DNA from: Oscillospiraceae bacterium
Lineage (GTDB): Bacteria > Bacillota > Clostridia > Oscillospirales > Acutalibacteraceae
Reading direction: 5' to 3'
Length of the DNA: 14,386 bases
NCBI GenBank assembly: GCA_031267335.1
Contig: JAIRZH010000016.1
Location: 1 to 14,386, forward strand
The notes under the pieces: model-generated
The model's input: only the letters and a program-made list of their open reading frames with translations
Database searches by the model: none
What the model was told of the DNA's origin: nothing
Position numbers and translations under genes: made by a program
Shown: positions 6,000-13,782 of the stretch, one piece after another
How the letters are laid out: each line of letters begins with the position of its first letter
Numbering within the stretch: the stretch's first letter is position 1

Positions 6000-6359
6000 T
6001 TAAAATTTAAGGCCACCATCGCGCGCCCCATCGGCTAATTCCTTCACTCTGCCGTGAAACAAATAGCCACCACGATCAAAAACAACTTGATTAATTCCTG
6101 CACCTAACGCTCTTTTTGCTATTATTTCTCCGATTTTACGAGCCCCTAATTTATTTCCGCCATTACAAACAAAATCTTTACCAACACTAGATGCCGCCGC
6201 TAATACTTTACCTAAATCATCATTAATAATTTGCGCATAAACATGTTTTAAAGATCTAAAAACGTTCAACCTTGGCCGCTCAGCAGTACCCATTATACTA
6301 GCACGAATACGTTTGCGGCGTCGTTCACGTGCTTCAATTTTATACTTATTTTTAATCAT
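6000..6359 (-). CDS. rplR: 50S ribosomal protein L18
   Basis: L18 binds 5S rRNA and, with L5, anchors it in the central protuberance of the large subunit. At 119 residues the length is typical. A basic N-terminal tail (KIEARERRRKRIRASIMG) precedes RPRLNVFRSLKHVYAQIIND, and the C-terminal VVFDRGGYLFHGRVKELADGARDGGLKF is the highly conserved 5S-contact end. The ATG has GAGG 9 nt upstream. It lies 15 nt after rplF and 21 nt before rpsE in canonical spc order. Confidence 0.98.
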   Translation of the reverse strand: MIKNKYKIEARERRRKRIRASIMGTAERPRLNVFRSLKHVYAQIINDDLGKVLAAASSVGKDFVCNGGNKLGARKIGEIIAKRALGAGINQVVFDRGGYLFHGRVKELADGARDGGLKF

Positions 6360-6374
6360 AAACTATTACCTCTT

Positions 6375-6923
6375 TTATTTCTTAGCTGATTTACCTGCTT
6401 TACCTTCTTTGCGACGAATAACTTCATAATTATATTTAATACCTTTTCCTTTGTACGGTTCCGGTGGACGCTTCATTCTAATCTCTGCAGCAAATTGCCC
6501 AACCTTTTGTTTATCTGCACCACGAACTATTATTCTATTTGCCGCCGGAACATCAATGCTAATTCCTTCGATTTCGGATACCACGACCGGATGCGAAAAA
6601 CCCAAGTTCATAATTAAATCATTACCCTGTTTTTTTGCTCGATAGCCGACTCCGTTGATTTCTAAAGTCTTTTCGAATCCTTTTTTTACGCCTTCCACCA
6701 TATTTGCAATTAAAGAACGCGTTAAACCATGAAGAGAACGATTAAACTTTTCATCGTTAAGCCTTGAAACACTAATTTTGTTGCCATCGATATCAATTTG
6801 CATATTCTGATGAATAATTTGAGAAAGCTCGCCTTTTTCACCTTTAACTTTGAAAGTTTTATTTAAAAAACTAACTTCCACACCACTCGGAACATCAATA
6901 GGTTTTCTCCCGATTCTTGACAT
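6375..6923 (-). CDS. rplF: 50S ribosomal protein L6
   Basis: L6 is a two-domain large-subunit protein near the factor-binding site and the sarcin-ricin loop. The 182 residues begin MSRIGRKPIDVPSGV. The duplicated alpha/beta fold is reflected by LTRSLIANMVEGVKKGFEKTLEINGVGYRA in the middle. The family signature KRPPEPYKGKGIKY appears near the C-terminus, followed by a Lys-rich tail. GGAGG lies 13 nt ahead of the ATG, somewhat long but the only candidate. It sits 18 nt downstream of rpsH. Confidence 0.98.
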   Translation of the reverse strand: MSRIGRKPIDVPSGVEVSFLNKTFKVKGEKGELSQIIHQNMQIDIDGNKISVSRLNDEKFNRSLHGLTRSLIANMVEGVKKGFEKTLEINGVGYRAKKQGNDLIMNLGFSHPVVVSEIEGISIDVPAANRIIVRGADKQKVGQFAAEIRMKRPPEPYKGKGIKYNYEVIRRKEGKAGKSAKK

Positions 6924-6941
6924 ATTGCTCTTAATACCTCC

Positions 6942-7337
6942 TTACCATATATAAGCCAAAACTTCTCCACCAACATTTTGCGTTCTAGCAGCTCGATCCG
7001 TCATAACGCCCTTAGAAGTAGAAACCACAGCAATCCCTAAGCCATTCATTACTTTAGGCAATTCGCTAGCATGCTTATAAACACGCAAGCCTGGCTTTGA
7101 AATTCGTTTTAATCCTTTAATTGCAAATTTTTTATCTTCATAACGTAAAGATATACGAAGTCTACCTTGTTTTCCATCGTTTGAACAGCTATATCTTCTT
7201 ATATAACCTTCAGCGACTAAAACCTTAGAAATCGCCTTTTTAATCTTAGAAGCCGGAAGTTCAATGAACCTAATTCTAGCCATACCTGCATTTCGTATGC
7301 GTGTTAAAAGATCCGCAATTGCATCAGTTACTTGCAT
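6942..7337 (-). CDS. rpsH: 30S ribosomal protein S8
   Basis: S8 is a primary 16S rRNA-binding protein (helix 21); in E. coli it also represses the spc operon. The start chosen is the ATG at 7337 with GGAG 7 nt ahead, giving 131 residues beginning MQVTDAIADLLTRIRNAG; an earlier in-frame start 15 codons upstream overlaps the rpsN end and lacks support. The C-terminal signature STSKGVMTDRAARTQNVGGEVLAYIW is intact. No L5-leader-like regulatory copy of the S8 site was recognised here, though I could not fold the RNA. Confidence 0.98.
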   Translation of the reverse strand: MQVTDAIADLLTRIRNAGMARIRFIELPASKIKKAISKVLVAEGYIRRYSCSNDGKQGRLRISLRYEDKKFAIKGLKRISKPGLRVYKHASELPKVMNGLGIAVVSTSKGVMTDRAARTQNVGGEVLAYIW

Positions 7338-7375
7338 TAAACAACTCCATAAATTAATTAATTCAAAAAAATAAA

Positions 7376-7561
7376 TTACCAACTCGCTTTGCGAACACCA
7401 GGAATTTCTCCTTTGTGTGCAAGATTTCTAAAACATATACGGCATATCCCAAATAAACGCAAAAAACCCCTTGGTCTGCCACAAATACCACAACGCGAAT
7501 ATGAACGCGTTTTAAATTTTGGTTCTCTTTTTTGTTTTACTATTAAAGACGTCTTTGCCAT
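7376..7561 (-). CDS. rpsN: 30S ribosomal protein S14, zinc-binding type (S14 type Z)
   Basis: S14 is a small-subunit head protein. The 61-residue short form carries Cys24, Cys27, Cys40 and Cys43 in C-x2-C-x12-C-x2-C, the zinc ribbon of the ancestral S14 (C+ form) seen in Firmicutes and many other phyla. The long, cysteine-free form is absent from this window. The C-terminal LAHKGEIPGVRKASW is characteristic. A purine-rich AGGAAGG site precedes the ATG. It is 44 nt after rplE and 38 nt before rpsH. Confidence 0.98.
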   Translation of the reverse strand: MAKTSLIVKQKREPKFKTRSYSRCGICGRPRGFLRLFGICRICFRNLAHKGEIPGVRKASW

Positions 7562-7605
7562 AAACGATTAACACCTTCCTTAAAAATGCTTTTTATTTAA
7601 AAAAA

Positions 7606-8145
7606 TTACTTTGAAAACGGAGCACCCAACAAACTTAATAACTCCTTAGCTTGTTCGTTGTTTTTAGAAGTTGTAACAAAACAAATATCCATACCGCGAA
7701 TTTTATCTATTTTATCATATTCTATTTCTGGGAATATTAACTGCTCTTTTATACCCATATTGTAATTGCCATGACCATCGAAAGACTTCGGATTTATACC
7801 ACGAAAGTCGCGCACACGTGGCAAAGCTAAATTAAAAAACCTATCAACAAATTCATACATACGGTCACCGCGAAGCGTAACTTTCACGCCGATTTTCATG
7901 CCTTCACGAACTTTAAAATTAGAAACTGACTTTTTGGCCAAGCATGCCACAGGCCTTTGACCAGTAATTATAGACAAATCCGAAATTATCGATTCAATTA
8001 CTTTCGAATTTTCGCGAGACTCGCCTGCGCCAACATTTATAACAACTTTTTCAAGTTTAGGCGCCGACATTAAATTTTTAAGCGAAAAACTTTTTACAAG
8101 CTTATGAATAATTTCATTTTTATAAAATTCTTTTAACCTGGGCAT
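7606..8145 (-). CDS. rplE: 50S ribosomal protein L5
   Basis: L5 binds 5S rRNA in the central protuberance and contacts the P-site tRNA. The 179 residues carry the family hallmarks: LEKVVINVGAGES near the N-terminus, ITGQRPVACLAKKSVSNFKVREG, VTLRGDRMYEFVDRFFNLALPRVRDFRGI, and GIKEQLIFPEIEYDKIDKIRGMDICFVTT near the end. A perfect AGGAGG lies 7 nt before the ATG, the best ribosome binding site in the block. It follows rplX by 24 nt. Confidence 0.98.
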   Translation of the reverse strand: MPRLKEFYKNEIIHKLVKSFSLKNLMSAPKLEKVVINVGAGESRENSKVIESIISDLSIITGQRPVACLAKKSVSNFKVREGMKIGVKVTLRGDRMYEFVDRFFNLALPRVRDFRGINPKSFDGHGNYNMGIKEQLIFPEIEYDKIDKIRGMDICFVTTSKNNEQAKELLSLLGAPFSK

Positions 8146-8169
8146 ATATCAACCTCCTACTATTTAAAA

Positions 8170-8514
8170 TTAAACGATATTATTGCATTTTTTACAAACA
8201 CGTTGTTTTTCATCATGATTTTCGCCAAAAAATGCATGAGCAATTCTAGTTGGCCTATCACAATGTGAACAAACAAGCTGTACTTTGCAAGAATATAATG
8301 CAGCTTCGGTCCTGATAATTCCACCTTCATCGTTTTCACGACGCGGCTTAACGTGCTTGGAAACTAAATTTATACCTCTAACCATTATTTTACCTTCCTT
8401 AGGGCTTACGGCCAAAACTTCACCACGTCTACCTTTATCTTTGCCACAAACAACCAAAACAGTATCACCTGTTTTTACATGTATCTTTTTTGCTTTTGTA
8501 TTTTTTTTAATCAT
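8170..8514 (-). CDS. rplX: 50S ribosomal protein L24 with cysteine-paired C-terminal extension
   Basis: L24 is an early-assembly protein at the 5' domain of 23S rRNA. The KOW motif spans about residues 14-31 (KTGDTVLVVCGKDKGRRG), followed by the conserved GINLVSKHVKP and EGGII. After these, Cys82, Cys85, Cys107 and Cys110 form two C-x2-C pairs that could bind zinc, a tail seen in clostridial and some other L24 proteins. The 114 residues are normal for that form. No convincing Shine-Dalgarno sequence precedes the ATG (only TTTGGTG), so the start rests on homology. It is 34 nt after rplN. Confidence 0.97.
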   Translation of the reverse strand: MIKKNTKAKKIHVKTGDTVLVVCGKDKGRRGEVLAVSPKEGKIMVRGINLVSKHVKPRRENDEGGIIRTEAALYSCKVQLVCSHCDRPTRIAHAFFGENHDEKQRVCKKCNNIV

Positions 8515-8548
8515 AACACACCAAATATTAATTTAAAACTTAAAAAAA

Positions 8549-8917
8549 TTAAAGAGTTTCCGGAGCCAAACTTAATATTTTAGAAAATTTTTTTTCGCGT
8601 AATTCTCTCGCCATAGGGCCAAAAATTCGTGTACCTTTAGGAGAATTTTTGTCTTTAAGAATAACAGCCGCATTATCATCAAATCGAATATAAGAACCGT
8701 CGCTTCTTCTTGTATTTTTAACAATGCGCACAACTACCGCTTTAACAACATCACCTTTTTTTACCATTCCATTCGACGTCGCTTTTTTTACAGAAGCCAC
8801 TATAACATCACCGATTCGTGCATATCTGCGTCGTGTACCACCTAATACCCTTATACACATTAATTCTTTAGCACCTGTATTATCAGCAACTCGCAAACGA
8901 GTTTGTGTCTGAATCAT
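8549..8917 (-). CDS. rplN: 50S ribosomal protein L14
   Basis: L14 lies at the subunit interface (bridge B5/B8) and binds ribosome silencing factor in many bacteria. The 122-residue length matches the family exactly. It begins MIQTQTRLRVADNTGAKELMCIRVLGGT. The signature region GDVIVASVKKA and the central VKKGDVVKAVVVR are intact, as is the C-terminal GTRIFGPMARELREKKFSKILSLAPETL. GGAG lies 11 nt before the ATG. It follows rpsQ by 15 nt. Confidence 0.98.
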   Translation of the reverse strand: MIQTQTRLRVADNTGAKELMCIRVLGGTRRRYARIGDVIVASVKKATSNGMVKKGDVVKAVVVRIVKNTRRSDGSYIRFDDNAAVILKDKNSPKGTRIFGPMARELREKKFSKILSLAPETL

Positions 8918-8932
8918 AAAAAATTTTACTCC

Positions 8933-9205
8933 TTATTTGGCTTTCTCGAGAACATTAACGAGACACCATCTTTTTTCTTTCGAAATTGGCCGTACTTCCA
9001 TAACTTCAACTTTATCTCCTATGGAGCATTTATTCTCTTCATCATGCACTTTCAACCTCGTAGTTCTACGTAAAGTTTTTTTATATAACTTATGTTTTTT
9101 GAAATAACCAATTGTCACCACAACGGTTTTATCCATTTTATCGCTAACAACTTTTCCGATTTTAGTTTTTTTAAAAGAATTTTTAACTAGAGAATTAATT
9201 GCCAA
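8933..9205 (-). CDS. rpsQ: 30S ribosomal protein S17
   Basis: S17 is a primary 16S rRNA-binding OB-fold protein. The core GKVVSDKMDKTVVVTIGYFKKHKLYKKTLRRTTRLKVHDEENKCSIGDKVEVMEVRPISKEKRWCLVNVLEKAK is a clear family match. The start is TTG directly after the rpmC stop, with GGAG 8 nt upstream; the next ATG is inside the conserved core. The encoded N-terminus is about 8-10 residues longer than compact S17 proteins (90 residues here). The junction with rpmC has no spacer, so the two are presumably coupled. Confidence 0.97.
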   Translation of the reverse strand: MAINSLVKNSFKKTKIGKVVSDKMDKTVVVTIGYFKKHKLYKKTLRRTTRLKVHDEENKCSIGDKVEVMEVRPISKEKRWCLVNVLEKAK

Positions 9206-9460
9206 TTATTTTTCTCCTTTTTCATTGGTTTGAGCCAAGTCTACGGTTTCAGGCAATGCCAAATTCTCGTCAATAAGATGAGACCCTTCGTTTAAAACTG
9301 TCAAAATTCTAGCAATATTCTTTCTTACAATGTGAATTCTTAAAGGATTCTGTTCACGCTTTGCTTGGCGAAAACGTAGATTAAGCAACTCAGACTTATA
9401 ATTCTTGAGTTTTAAAAAAAGATCGCCTCTAACTAACTTCCTAGCTTCATTTGCTGTCAT
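9206..9460 (-). CDS. rpmC: 50S ribosomal protein L29
   Basis: L29 is a small helical-hairpin protein beside the polypeptide exit tunnel, near the docking site for trigger factor and SRP. The LKNYKSELLNLRFRQAKREQNPLRIHIVRKNIARILTVLNE core is the family signature. At 84 residues it is longer than the usual 60-70. The extra part is a C-terminal tail rich in Glu, Leu and Asn after the conserved hairpin. The ATG overlaps the rplP stop (ATGA) with GGAG 10 nt upstream. Confidence 0.97.
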   Translation of the reverse strand: MTANEARKLVRGDLFLKLKNYKSELLNLRFRQAKREQNPLRIHIVRKNIARILTVLNEGSHLIDENLALPETVDLAQTNEKGEK

Positions 9461-9882
9461 CTAACATACGCTCCTTGATTCTTTCCAATAAATTTACACT
9501 TTACTGGCAACTTGCCAGCAGCCAATCTCATTGCTTCGCGAGCAATTTTTTCTGAAACTTCCGATAATTCAAACATCACACGACCCGGGCGAACCACGGC
9601 CACCCAAAACTCAGGAGCACCTTTACCTTTGCCCATACGAGTTTCAGCTGGTTTTTTAGAAACAGGCTTATCAGGGAATATTTTAATCCAAACCTTGCCT
9701 AATCTTTTGCAATAACGTGTCATCGCGACACGAGCTGCTTCGATTTGATTCGATGTAATCCAACAAGGCTCTAAACTTTGCAAACCAAACTCACCATATG
9801 CAACTTTGTTTCCTCTTCTTGCGACACCTTTCATTCTGCCACGATGCGCTTTTCTATATTTACTTCTTCTCGGCATTAACAT
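9457..9882 (-). CDS. rplP: 50S ribosomal protein L16
   Basis: L16 binds near the peptidyl transferase centre and the A-site tRNA elbow. The start chosen is ATG at 9882, giving MLMPRRSKYRKAHRGRMKG, the canonical beginning, with AAAGG 8 nt ahead. A GTG three codons earlier is in frame but overlaps the ribosome binding site. The 141 residues contain GLQSLEPCWITSNQIEAARVAMTRY, RMGKGKGAPEFWVAVV and the usual end. Its first 23 nt overlap the end of rpsC and its stop overlaps rpmC, so three genes are physically linked. Confidence 0.98.
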   Translation of the reverse strand: MLMPRRSKYRKAHRGRMKGVARRGNKVAYGEFGLQSLEPCWITSNQIEAARVAMTRYCKRLGKVWIKIFPDKPVSKKPAETRMGKGKGAPEFWVAVVRPGRVMFELSEVSEKIAREAMRLAAGKLPVKCKFIGKNQGAYVR

Positions 9883-10558
9883 TTTCTTCACCTTTACCTT
9901 GTTCTATTTTTGCTTGTTTTACTTGATTTTCTTTGAAAATTTCCCCTTTGTAAAGCCACGTTTTTACGCCAATCATTCCATAAGTTGTAAACGCTTCGGC
10001 GAATCCATAATCTATATCTGCTCTAATTGTCTGTAATGGAATGCTGCCTTCGTGAAAATGTTCTGCACGAGCTATATCTGCACCTCCAAGCCGTCCACCG
10101 ACACGAATTTTAATTCCGTTTACACCAGATCTCATAGAACGCCCTATGGCTTGTTTCATTGCCCTACGAAAAGAAATTCTTTTTTCAATTTGCTGTGCCA
10201 CAGATTCTGAAACCAACTGTGCATTTGTATCAGGACGCTTAACTTCCACGATATTAATTGAAACAGATTTTTTTGTCAACTTTTCGCATCCAGAACGCAA
10301 TTTTTCTATTCCAGACCCAGCACGACCTATGACCAAACCTGGTCTAGCACAATGAACAAATATTTTAATTCTATCACCGCTTCGTTCAATTTCTATCTTA
10401 GGTACACCTGCATTAGAAATCTCTTTCTTAATAAATTTACGCAAAGCATTATCCTGTATAATGAACGTAGCAATACCTTTTTTATCAGCGAACCATCTTG
10501 AACTCCAATCTCTATAAATTCCTACACGCATTCCATGTGGATTAATCTTTTGGCCCAT
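9860..10558 (-). CDS. rpsC: 30S ribosomal protein S3
   Basis: S3 forms part of the mRNA entry channel with S4 and S5. It begins MGQKINPHGMRVGI. The KH type II domain is seen at about residues 55-100, including the nucleic-acid loop GLVIGRAGSGIEKLR. The C-terminal domain carries RRAMKQAIGRSMRSGVNGIKIRVGGRLGGADIARAEHFHEG and GVKTWLYKGEIF. The last 20 or so residues are a Lys/Glu/Gln-rich tail, as in many Gram-positive versions (232 residues). GAGGAG lies 7 nt before the ATG within the end of rplV; only 2 nt separate the two genes. Confidence 0.98.
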   Translation of the reverse strand: MGQKINPHGMRVGIYRDWSSRWFADKKGIATFIIQDNALRKFIKKEISNAGVPKIEIERSGDRIKIFVHCARPGLVIGRAGSGIEKLRSGCEKLTKKSVSINIVEVKRPDTNAQLVSESVAQQIEKRISFRRAMKQAIGRSMRSGVNGIKIRVGGRLGGADIARAEHFHEGSIPLQTIRADIDYGFAEAFTTYGMIGVKTWLYKGEIFKENQVKQAKIEQGKGEENVNAEKK

Positions 10559-10560
10559 AA

Positions 10561-10929
10561 TTAACTCCTCTGACGAACTGTCATAGTAATATGCGAAGAA
10601 CGCTTTAAAATGCGATGACTTCTGCCTTTAGAAACAGGAAGAATTCGGCGTGAAGTTGGGCCAGGACTAACAAAACACTCGGAAATATAAAGCTTTGAAC
10701 TTTCCATTTCAAAATTATTCACAGCATTTGCTACAACAGACTTCAAAAGTTTTTCTAAATACTCCGCCGCAGACTTTGTAGTATGCTGCAATATTGCCAA
10801 CGCAGGCCTAACTGGCTTGTTCCTTATCAAATCCAAAACAATTCCAACTTTTCTAGGTGAAATTCTAACGTATTTTAAATGAGCCGTCGTACCGAAAATT
10901 TTTGATGCTATTTTAGTTATTTTTGACAT
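10561..10929 (-). CDS. rplV: 50S ribosomal protein L22
   Basis: L22 lines the exit tunnel through its long beta hairpin. The core LKYVRISPRKVGIVLDLIRNKPVRPALAILQHTTKSAAEYLEKLLKSVVANA and the hairpin section FVSPGPTSRRILPVSKGRSHRILKRSSHITMTV are intact. The start chosen is ATG at 10929 (122 residues). GAGG is 15 nt upstream, unusually far, and a TTG seven codons earlier overlaps that GAGG. The N-terminus is about ten residues longer than compact L22, so the true start is the least certain in the ribosomal block. Confidence 0.93.
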   Translation of the reverse strand: MSKITKIASKIFGTTAHLKYVRISPRKVGIVLDLIRNKPVRPALAILQHTTKSAAEYLEKLLKSVVANAVNNFEMESSKLYISECFVSPGPTSRRILPVSKGRSHRILKRSSHITMTVRQRS

Positions 10930-10966
10930 ATTTAATTTGAATAACCTCAATGAATTATACTATTTT

Positions 10967-11272
10967 TTAATTTCTAGAAACTGACTTGCCCGAAGAACCT
11001 TTTGATACTATTTTCGAACCCGAATGTCCTTTAAAAGTTCTTGTAGGAGCAAACTCTCCGAGTTTATGTCCTACCATATCTTCGGTTATATAAACAGGAA
11101 CATGTTTTCTACCATTATGAACTGCGATAGTAATACCAACAAAATCAGGATAGATTGTCGAACAACGACTCCAAGTTTTTAAAACCTGTTTCTTTCCAGA
11201 TGTGCTCATTTTTTTAGCACGCTCTAATAACTTCGGTTGTACGAAAGGTTGTTTCTTTAAGCTTCTGCTCAT
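10967..11272 (-). CDS. rpsS: 30S ribosomal protein S19
   Basis: S19 in the small-subunit head contacts S13 and the A-site finger. The product begins MSRSLKKQPFVQPKLLERAKKM. The family motif SRCSTIYPDFVGITIAVHNGRKHVPVYITEDMVGHKLGEFAPTRTFKGH is complete, and the tail is Ser/Lys/Gly-rich. At 101 residues it is near the normal length. GAGG with a 5-nt gap precedes the ATG. It follows rplB by 31 nt. Confidence 0.98.
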   Translation of the reverse strand: MSRSLKKQPFVQPKLLERAKKMSTSGKKQVLKTWSRCSTIYPDFVGITIAVHNGRKHVPVYITEDMVGHKLGEFAPTRTFKGHSGSKIVSKGSSGKSVSRN

Positions 11273-11303
11273 TTCCGCCTCACATTAAAAATAGATACTA
11301 AAA

Positions 11304-12128
11304 TTAATTACAACGCTTAATAATAAATTTATTAGATTTTTTATAACGTTTTCTTGTTTTATAACCCAAAGTCGGTACGCCCCAAGGTGTGACTGGAGAT
11401 GCTCTACCGATTGGCGACTTGCCTTCTCCACCACCATGCGGGTGATCACAAGGATTCATAACAGAACCCCTAACAGTCGGGCGCCAACCCATGTGCCTTT
11501 TGCGGCCAGCTTTGCCAATCTTAACGTTTTCATGATTTAAATTTCCAACTTGGCCAACGGTAGCCATACAATCTTCTCTAACTTGTCGCAATTCACCAGA
11601 CGGCAAACGCAAAAGTGCAAGCCCATTTTCTTTCGCCATTAGTTGCGCTGTATTGCCGGCCGAACGAGCAATTTGGCCGCCTCTGCCTGGATACAACTCA
11701 ACATTATGAACAAAAGTTCCGACTGGCATATCACGCAAAGCAAGTGCATTACCACACTTAATGTCTGCATTTTTCCCAGAAACAATTTTTTGGCCAACAA
11801 CAAAATCATCAGACGCAATAATATAACGCTTTTGACCATCAAAATCAACTAACGCAATATTTGACGAACGATTTGGATCATATTCGATACTAATTATTTT
11901 ACCTACGACATCAAAATTACGACGTTTAAAATCAATTACCCTATATTTTTTACGATTCCCGCCGCCACGATGTCTGACTGTTATACGACCATAACTATTT
12001 CGACCTGAATTTTTTTTAATAGTTTTCAATAGCTTTTTTTCAGGTTTTTTTTTGGTACAACAACTGAAATCCAAAACAGTCATATTTCTTCTCGAAGGTG
12101 TTACAGGTTTATAACTTTTAATACCCAA
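11304..12128 (-). CDS. rplB: 50S ribosomal protein L2
   Basis: L2 is a universally conserved protein needed for subunit association and peptidyl transferase activity. The 274 residues show the RNA-binding OB and SH3-like domains. They also show the NAKE-like AKENG segment, AGRKRHMGWRPTVRGSVMNP and the signature DHPHGGGEGKSPIGR with His229 and His231. The start is TTG, inferred from alignment of IKSYKPVTPSRRNMTV with the family N-terminus. GGAG is 13 nt upstream, a long spacing, and no ATG or GTG fits better. A short insertion-like FSCCTKKKPEKK is within normal variation. Confidence 0.97.
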   Translation of the reverse strand: MGIKSYKPVTPSRRNMTVLDFSCCTKKKPEKKLLKTIKKNSGRNSYGRITVRHRGGGNRKKYRVIDFKRRNFDVVGKIISIEYDPNRSSNIALVDFDGQKRYIIASDDFVVGQKIVSGKNADIKCGNALALRDMPVGTFVHNVELYPGRGGQIARSAGNTAQLMAKENGLALLRLPSGELRQVREDCMATVGQVGNLNHENVKIGKAGRKRHMGWRPTVRGSVMNPCDHPHGGGEGKSPIGRASPVTPWGVPTLGYKTRKRYKKSNKFIIKRCN

Positions 12129-12156
12129 ATTTTATTCCACACTCCTTATTTATTAA

Positions 12157-12444
12157 TTATACACCGTCAAAAAATTCAATACTATTCTCGCCTTTTCTAA
12201 GAGTAACAATTGCTTTTTTTCGTGCTGGAGTGAAACCAAAAACACGTCCCCTACGACGCATTTTGCCACGAATATTCATGGTATTAACACTCGCGACTTT
12301 CACCCCGAAAACTTCCTCGACAGCTCGTCTAATTTCAATCTTGCCAGCTCGCCTGTCTACTTCGAAAGAATACTTTTGATCAGAAACCGCTAACGTAGAC
12401 TTCTCTGAAATTATCGGCCTTAAAATAATATCATATGATTCCAT
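12157..12444 (-). CDS. rplW: 50S ribosomal protein L23
   Basis: L23 sits at the exit tunnel opening and is the main docking point for trigger factor and SRP. The start chosen is ATG at 12444, giving MESYDIILRPIISEKS, the canonical N-terminus, and 95 residues. The end is the conserved PARKKAIVTLRKGENSIEFF section. An upstream TTG ten codons earlier lies in rplD and is rejected. GGGGAG is about 13 nt ahead inside rplD. Only one base separates the rplD stop from this ATG, so coupling is likely. Confidence 0.97.
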   Translation of the reverse strand: MESYDIILRPIISEKSTLAVSDQKYSFEVDRRAGKIEIRRAVEEVFGVKVASVNTMNIRGKMRRRGRVFGFTPARKKAIVTLRKGENSIEFFDGV

Positions 12445-12445
12445 A

Positions 12446-13069
12446 TTATGCACACATCTCCCCGATTTGAGCAACTGCTTGTTTTGTTATTAACAATTTT
12501 CCACCATAAAAAACACAGTAAGCACACAAGTCTTGAACCTGCGAAGTTGTAACCCCTGGAATATTACTAGAAGATCTTATAACAAATCTATTTAATTTAT
12601 GCAATATAATAAAAGATTTTTTAACAGCATTCACCGATTCTAACATATTATAAATAACTTTAGTTTTATAATTTTCTAGCAAAATATCGTCAAAAACCAC
12701 AATTTCACAATTTTTAGCTTTCAAAGAAAGAGCCGATCTCATAGCTAGTTTTCGAACTTTTTTGTTTAGATTAACAGAAAATTCCCTTGGTTTTGGTGCA
12801 AACACAACTCCGCCGTGACGCCAATGTGGCGCTCTGGTTGACCCTTGACGAGCATGACCAGTACCTTTTTGACGCCATGGCTTTCTACCACCACCGCTTA
12901 CTTCTGCTCTAGTTAGCGTAGACTTATTTCCCTGTCTCTGATTTATTTGATACGCAACAATCGATTCATGTAAAACCGCCAAATTAGGTTCTATACCGAA
13001 AATCGAATCAGAAAGCTCAATTTCTCCTACTATATCGCCAGACATATTCACTACAGATGATTTTGGCAT
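12446..13069 (-). CDS. rplD: 50S ribosomal protein L4
   Basis: L4 lines the exit tunnel; in E. coli it also represses the S10 operon by acting on its leader RNA. The 207 residues carry the tunnel loop signature VSGGGRKPWRQKGTGHARQGSTRAPHWRHGGVVFAPKPR, KVRKLAMRSALSLKAK and the Rossmann-like C-terminal half. AAAGGAG is 6-7 nt before the ATG. It follows rplC by 11 nt. Whether L4 binds the S10 leader in this organism cannot be told; no E. coli-type leader hairpins were recognised upstream of rpsJ. Confidence 0.98.
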   Translation of the reverse strand: MPKSSVVNMSGDIVGEIELSDSIFGIEPNLAVLHESIVAYQINQRQGNKSTLTRAEVSGGGRKPWRQKGTGHARQGSTRAPHWRHGGVVFAPKPREFSVNLNKKVRKLAMRSALSLKAKNCEIVVFDDILLENYKTKVIYNMLESVNAVKKSFIILHKLNRFVIRSSSNIPGVTTSQVQDLCAYCVFYGGKLLITKQAVAQIGEMCA

Positions 13070-13080
13070 TGCTAACTCCT

Positions 13081-13713
13081 TTAATTTGATTTAACACTAT
13101 TTTTAATATAAACAACGCTTCCATTAGGGCCAGGCGCAGCTCCACGCAATGCTATTATGTTTTTATCATTATCAATTTTAATAATTTTTAAATTTTGAAC
13201 CGTAATACGCTTGCCGCCGAGCCGACCTGAAGATTTTATCCCTTTAAACACACGGGAAGGGTCTGAACATCCACCAATTGAACCACCATGGCGAGCAACA
13301 GGACCAGTACCATGAGATTCACGAAGACGATGAAAATTCCAGCGTTTTATTACCCCAGCCCAACCTTTGCCTTTACTTAAACCAATTACATCAACATGCT
13401 CATCGACTTCGAAAATATCGCTTTTTATAATATCACCGACATTATAATCATTATTTTCTAATCTAAATTCACACAAATATTTTTTAGGAGCAACTCCGAT
13501 TTTTTCAAAATATTTCTTCTGTGGCTTTCGCATATTTTTAATCTTAGGTGAACCAAAACCCAATTGAATGGCCGAATATCCATTTTTTTCAATAGTTTTC
13601 TTATCCGAAACCAAACAAGGTCCTGCTTCTACAACAGTTATCGGAACAACATTTCCTTTTTCGTCGAATATTTGAGTCATTCCTATTTTTCTACCAATTA
13701 TAGCTTTTTTCAT
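13081..13713 (-). CDS. rplC: 50S ribosomal protein L3
   Basis: L3 is an early-assembly 23S rRNA protein reaching toward the peptidyl transferase centre. The 210 residues begin MKKAIIGRKIGMTQIFDEKGNVVPITVVEAGPC. The loop RESHGTGPVARHGGSIGGCSDPSRVFKG is the class of loop typical of clostridial L3, and GAAPGPNGSVVYIKN closes the protein. GAGGGG lies 8 nt before the ATG. A 10-bp hairpin with U6 in the 56-nt gap after rpsJ could reduce its transcription relative to rpsJ. Confidence 0.98.
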   Translation of the reverse strand: MKKAIIGRKIGMTQIFDEKGNVVPITVVEAGPCLVSDKKTIEKNGYSAIQLGFGSPKIKNMRKPQKKYFEKIGVAPKKYLCEFRLENNDYNVGDIIKSDIFEVDEHVDVIGLSKGKGWAGVIKRWNFHRLRESHGTGPVARHGGSIGGCSDPSRVFKGIKSSGRLGGKRITVQNLKIIKIDNDKNIIALRGAAPGPNGSVVYIKNSVKSN

Positions 13714-13744
13714 TAAAAAATCCCCTCAGTTTTTTTAAAAACCT

Positions 13745-13782
13745 AAAAAATATAAAACTACAAATACTCTTATAGTTTTATA
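13745..13782 (-). terminator. Stem with U6 across the rpsJ stop: attenuator or processing site
   Basis: TATAAAACTA and TAGTTTTATA (13773-13782 and 13751-13760) form a perfect 10-bp stem with a 12-nt loop. The loop contains the rpsJ stop codon, and the 5' arm covers the last codons. Six T residues (13750-13745) follow on the minus strand. Only one G-C pair is present, so termination would be partial at best. Translating ribosomes at the stop would also block the stem. Confidence 0.4.

Noticed and set aside
7338..7382. Longer S8 with 15 extra N-terminal residues
   Set aside because: It would overlap the end of rpsN without a ribosome binding site, whereas the ATG at 7337 has GGAG at 7 nt and gives the standard 131-residue protein.
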